From Acinetobacter rudis (GTDB lineage Bacteria; Pseudomonadota; Gammaproteobacteria; Pseudomonadales; Moraxellaceae), in assembly GCF_031157835.1 (NCBI RefSeq), contig NZ_JAVIDR010000020.1, positions 1 through 64,000 on the forward strand: a stretch of 64,000 nucleotides of DNA, read 5' to 3'. Below the pieces are notes generated by a model. The model made no database searches and had not been told where the DNA came from. It worked only from the letters and a program-made list of their open reading frames with translations. The position numbers and the translations under genes are program-made. Shown here piece after piece: positions 61,466-64,000 of this stretch; positions within the stretch are counted from its first letter, which is position 1, and each line of letters begins with the position of its first letter.

Positions 61466-62692
61466 ATGGGTGCACTAAAAGGTATACGTGTTTTAGATTT
61501 AAGTCGGGTACTTGCTGGGCCATGGTGTAGCCAAATATTGGCAGATCTTGGTGCTGAGGTAATTAAAATTGAGCGGCCTAATGTGGGCGATGATACTAGA
61601 ACATGGGGACCCCCTTGGATGCCTAATGGTTTAGGTGAATGTAGTAGTGAATCTGCTTATTATCAATCAACTAATCGTAATAAATACTCAGTTGCAATTG
61701 ATATAACAACAGTCGCAGGTCAAGCATTACTACATAAAATGGTTCAAGATGCAGATGTGGTAATTGAAAATTATAAAGTAGGCTCACTACAAAAATATCA
61801 GCTGGATTATGAAAGCTTAAGTAAGATTAATCCTAAATTGGTTTATTGCTCAATTACTGGTTATGGCCAAAATGGACCACGTGCAGTAGAACCTGGCTAT
61901 GATTTTGTTTTGCAAGGTTTATCGGGCTTAATGAGTATTACTGGACCAGATGCTAGTCATGGTGGGGAACCACAGAAAGTTGGCGTTGCTGTGACTGATA
62001 TTCAAACGGGTTTATATGCAACGATTGCCATTCAAGCAGCATTATGGGCAAGACAACAGAGTCAACGAGGGCAGTATATTGATATTGCTTTATTTGATGT
62101 GCAGTTGGCTGCACTAGCAAATCAAACGATGAATTATTTAGCAACGGGTATTGCACCACAGCGTATGGGGAATAAACATCCAAATATTGTTCCCTATCAA
62201 ACCTTTTCTGCAAAGGATAAGCAATTTATTATTGCTTGTGGTAACGATGGACAGTTTGTTGCGCTTTGTCAGGCAGTTGGTTTAGAAGAATTAATTCATA
62301 ATCCGCATTATGTGCGTAATCAGGATCGTGTTAAATATCGAGAAGATTTGATTAATATCTTTGCTAAGCATTTTTTACAACAGGATGCAGAGTATTGGGT
62401 AAAATTGATTCATGCTGCGAAAGTGCCTGTAGGTTTGGTGAATAATATTGCTGAGGCTTTGGCAGATCCACAAGTTGAACATCGTAATATGTTAGTCAAT
62501 ATTCCACATCGTTTTAATAGTGATTTTAAAATGATTGCTTCACCAATAAAATTATCTGAAACGCCAGTGGAATATCGCCGTGCACCACCATTATTAGGTC
62601 AGGATACACAAACTGTTTTGGCGCAATTCTGTGATGAAACAGAGATGGCACAGTTACAACGTGATGGTGTAATTGAACTAAGAGAAGGTTAG
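61466..62692 (+). CDS. CaiB/BaiF-family CoA-transferase, probable succinyl-CoA:glutarate CoA-transferase
   Basis: Family III CoA-transferases move CoA between acids through an aspartyl-CoA intermediate. The 408-residue product has the N-terminal signature RVLDLSRVLAGPWCSQILADLGAEVIKIE (in parts, about 7-36), the conserved N-R-N-K-Y-S near 72-77, GYGQNGPRAVEPGYDFVLQGLSG near 132-154 in parts with the catalytic Asp after the Tyr-Asp step, and DIQTGLYATIAI. Placed after gcdH and near gcdR, it fits the CoA-activating step for glutarate (GcdG in Pseudomonas). This assignment is by context; sequence alone gives only the family. AGGAAATATA precedes the ATG. Confidence 0.85.
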   Translation: MGALKGIRVLDLSRVLAGPWCSQILADLGAEVIKIERPNVGDDTRTWGPPWMPNGLGECSSESAYYQSTNRNKYSVAIDITTVAGQALLHKMVQDADVVIENYKVGSLQKYQLDYESLSKINPKLVYCSITGYGQNGPRAVEPGYDFVLQGLSGLMSITGPDASHGGEPQKVGVAVTDIQTGLYATIAIQAALWARQQSQRGQYIDIALFDVQLAALANQTMNYLATGIAPQRMGNKHPNIVPYQTFSAKDKQFIIACGNDGQFVALCQAVGLEELIHNPHYVRNQDRVKYREDLINIFAKHFLQQDAEYWVKLIHAAKVPVGLVNNIAEALADPQVEHRNMLVNIPHRFNSDFKMIASPIKLSETPVEYRRAPPLLGQDTQTVLAQFCDETEMAQLQRDGVIELREG

Positions 62693-62707
62693 CATCTTAT
62701 TGTTAAT

Positions 62708-62738
62708 AACAGCCCTGTATTGCAGGGCTGTTTATTTA
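62708..62738. terminator. Bidirectional terminator between the CoA-transferase gene and ppk
   Basis: 9-bp stem ACAGCCCTG (62709-62717) / CAGGGCTGT (62723-62731) with a 5-base loop, then TTATTTAG. Confidence 0.75.
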
Positions 62739-62748
62739 GATGTCGGAT

Positions 62749-64000
62749 TTAGGCTGTGGGTGTAATGTTTCGTTCATCCATTAAATATTGCTGTGCAATA
62801 AATGGAGTTTCACCTGGTGCTGGTTGTACGGGGTGCCATTGATCATGCTCATCGAGTTCCCAAGCACGTACATTGTCTTTTAAATAGTTTAATAGACCTT
62901 GTTCAATAATCTGTTTGCGTAATTTTTTATCTTCAATAGGGAAACAGGTTTCAACTCTAGAAAATAAATTACGTCCCATCCAATCTGCGCTAGAACAATA
63001 CAACTTAACTTCGCCATCATGTAAGAAATAGTAAACACGTGTATGCTCAAGAAAACGTCCTACAATAGAGCGAACACGAATATTTTCAGATAGGCCAGCA
63101 ACTTGTGGGCGTAAACAACAAATTGAGCGAATAATTAGATCAATTTTAACACCAGCCTGCGAGGCCTTATATAAAGCTGCGATGAGTAAAGGTTCTGTAA
63201 GTGCATTTACCTTAATAATAATGTGCGTTGCTTTACCAGCCTTTGCAAACTCAATTTCTTGTTCAATTAATTGAATTAAATGCGCATGGAGCGTAAATGG
63301 GGCATGAAAGAGCTTTTTAAGTTTAGCCATGCGTCCCATACCCGTTAACTCTTGGAAGATTTTATGTACATCTTCACAAATATCGTTATCGGTGGTTAAA
63401 AGGCCGTAATCGGTATACATTTTAGCATTGCCAGCATGGTAGTTGCCTGTACCTAAGTGGACATAACGTTTTAATTTATCATGTTCACGACGTACAACTA
63501 AAATCATTTTGGCATGGGTCTTGTAGCCTACAATGCCATATACAACGACGGCACCAGCTTCTTGTAAAATATTTGCCACTAAAATATTAGATTCTTCATC
63601 AAATCTAGCACGTAACTCAATGACAGCTGTTACCTCTTTACCATTACGTGCTGCCTCAGCAAGTACTTGTACAATTTCAGAGTCAGGCCCACTACGATAG
63701 AGTGTTTGCTTGATTGCAAGTACATTTGGGTCTTGTGCTGCTTCACGTAGTAATTGAATAACGGGAGCAAATGAGTCAAAGGGGTGATGCAATAAGAAAT
63801 CACGTTTAGATAACACTTCAAAAAGTTGATGCCCTTGACGTAATGCTTTGGGAATAACTGGTTGATAAGGTTTAAAGCGCAATTCAGGAATATCAAAGTT
63901 GGCCAATAGGCGAGTAAGATTTACAGGGCCATCGACACAGTATAGATGTTGAGGGTCGAGATCAAACTGCTCAAGTAAGTATTGGTGAAGTTCTGGAGGT
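62749..64000 (-). CDS. ppk: Polyphosphate kinase 1, C-terminal part (runs off the window)
   Basis: Ppk1 makes inorganic polyphosphate from ATP. About 416 C-terminal residues of a roughly 690-residue enzyme are visible; the frame is open to the right edge, where it reads the family-typical DGPVNLTRL. The ATP-binding and catalytic parts are present: HHPFDSF near the start, the phospho-accepting His in [34 protein letters not shown], the second His in [13 protein letters not shown], and [14 protein letters not shown]. The N-terminal domains are outside. It converges with the CoA-transferase gene. Confidence 0.95.
   Translation of the reverse strand, partial: PPELHQYLLEQFDLDPQHLYCVDGPVNLTRLLANFDIPELRFKPYQPVIPKALRQGHQLFEVLSKRDFLLHHPFDSFAPVIQLLREAAQDPNVLAIKQTLYRSGPDSEIVQVLAEAARNGKEVTAVIELRARFDEESNILVANILQEAGAVVVYGIVGYKTHAKMILVVRREHDKLKRYVHLGTGNYHAGNAKMYTDYGLLTTDNDICEDVHKIFQELTGMGRMAKLKKLFHAPFTLHAHLIQLIEQEIEFAKAGKATHIIIKVNALTEPLLIAALYKASQAGVKIDLIIRSICCLRPQVAGLSENIRVRSIVGRFLEHTRVYYFLHDGEVKLYCSSADWMGRNLFSRVETCFPIEDKKLRKQIIEQGLLNYLKDNVRAWELDEHDQWHPVQPAPGETPFIAQQYLMDERNITPTA

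Overview
The window is an AT-rich stretch of ordinary bacterial chromosome. Gene content and protein sequences point to Acinetobacter (Gammaproteobacteria, Moraxellaceae). The strongest genus markers are a divergent AceR/AceI pair (LysR regulator and PACE-family efflux protein), a Tat-exported phosphocholine-type phospholipase C, the prmA / DUF3426 / fis / purH / purD block without dusB, and the gcdR-gcdH-CoA-transferase cluster. No species can be fixed from sequence reading alone. Genes are closely packed on both strands. Most convergent pairs share a visible bidirectional hairpin terminator. I saw no insertion sequence, prophage, integron, CRISPR array, rRNA or tRNA.

Layout. 1-3.9 kb: methionine-type ABC importer metQ-metN-metI behind a 2-oxoglutarate/Fe(II) oxygenase gene. 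4-9.6 kb: purD, purH, fis, a zinc-ribbon DUF3426 membrane protein and prmA, all on the minus strand. 9.8-13.7 kb: mnmG, a MarR regulator and two small membrane proteins around a 680-base gene-free stretch. 14-21 kb: transport and metabolism genes (brnQ, a second-type methionine aminopeptidase, benE-like, leuE-like, tal) and aceR/aceI. 21-26.6 kb: a thiolase with a lysine/alanine-rich tail, facing a two-domain FabG4-type reductase and a MaoC dehydratase, then a beta-lactamase-fold hydrolase. 26.7-31.3 kb: dnaX, an unlisted 49-residue lipoprotein and plc. 31.6-35.3 kb: a tight operon of LMW phosphatase, murB, DUF218 and an alpha/beta hydrolase.

35.4-46.9 kb: glutamate-synthase-like FMN enzyme, the DUF2237-maf-roxA operon, pgk, a small lipoprotein, fba, a DMT transporter, a Fur-box-preceded TonB-dependent siderophore receptor and an AlbA_2 (Schlafen-type) protein. 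47-57.1 kb: nfsB, ppiB-lpxH, glnS, ruvC, fxsA, a LysE exporter, small zinc-ribbon and cysteine-containing proteins, metK and trmA. 57.2-64 kb: a LysR regulator, a small zinc-site protein, gcdR, gcdH, a CaiB-type CoA-transferase and the C-terminal part of ppk, which runs off the right edge.

The window is mainly core housekeeping: purine synthesis, glycolysis, translation and tRNA modification, envelope synthesis and amino-acid catabolism. I did not find a convincing new multi-gene system. The items most worth a second look are modest: the oxygenase linked to metQNI, the histone-like tail on the thiolase, the FadA2/FabG4/HtdX-like module, the tiny lipoprotein and hairpin in front of plc, the isolated AlbA_2 protein, and several structured intergenic regions.
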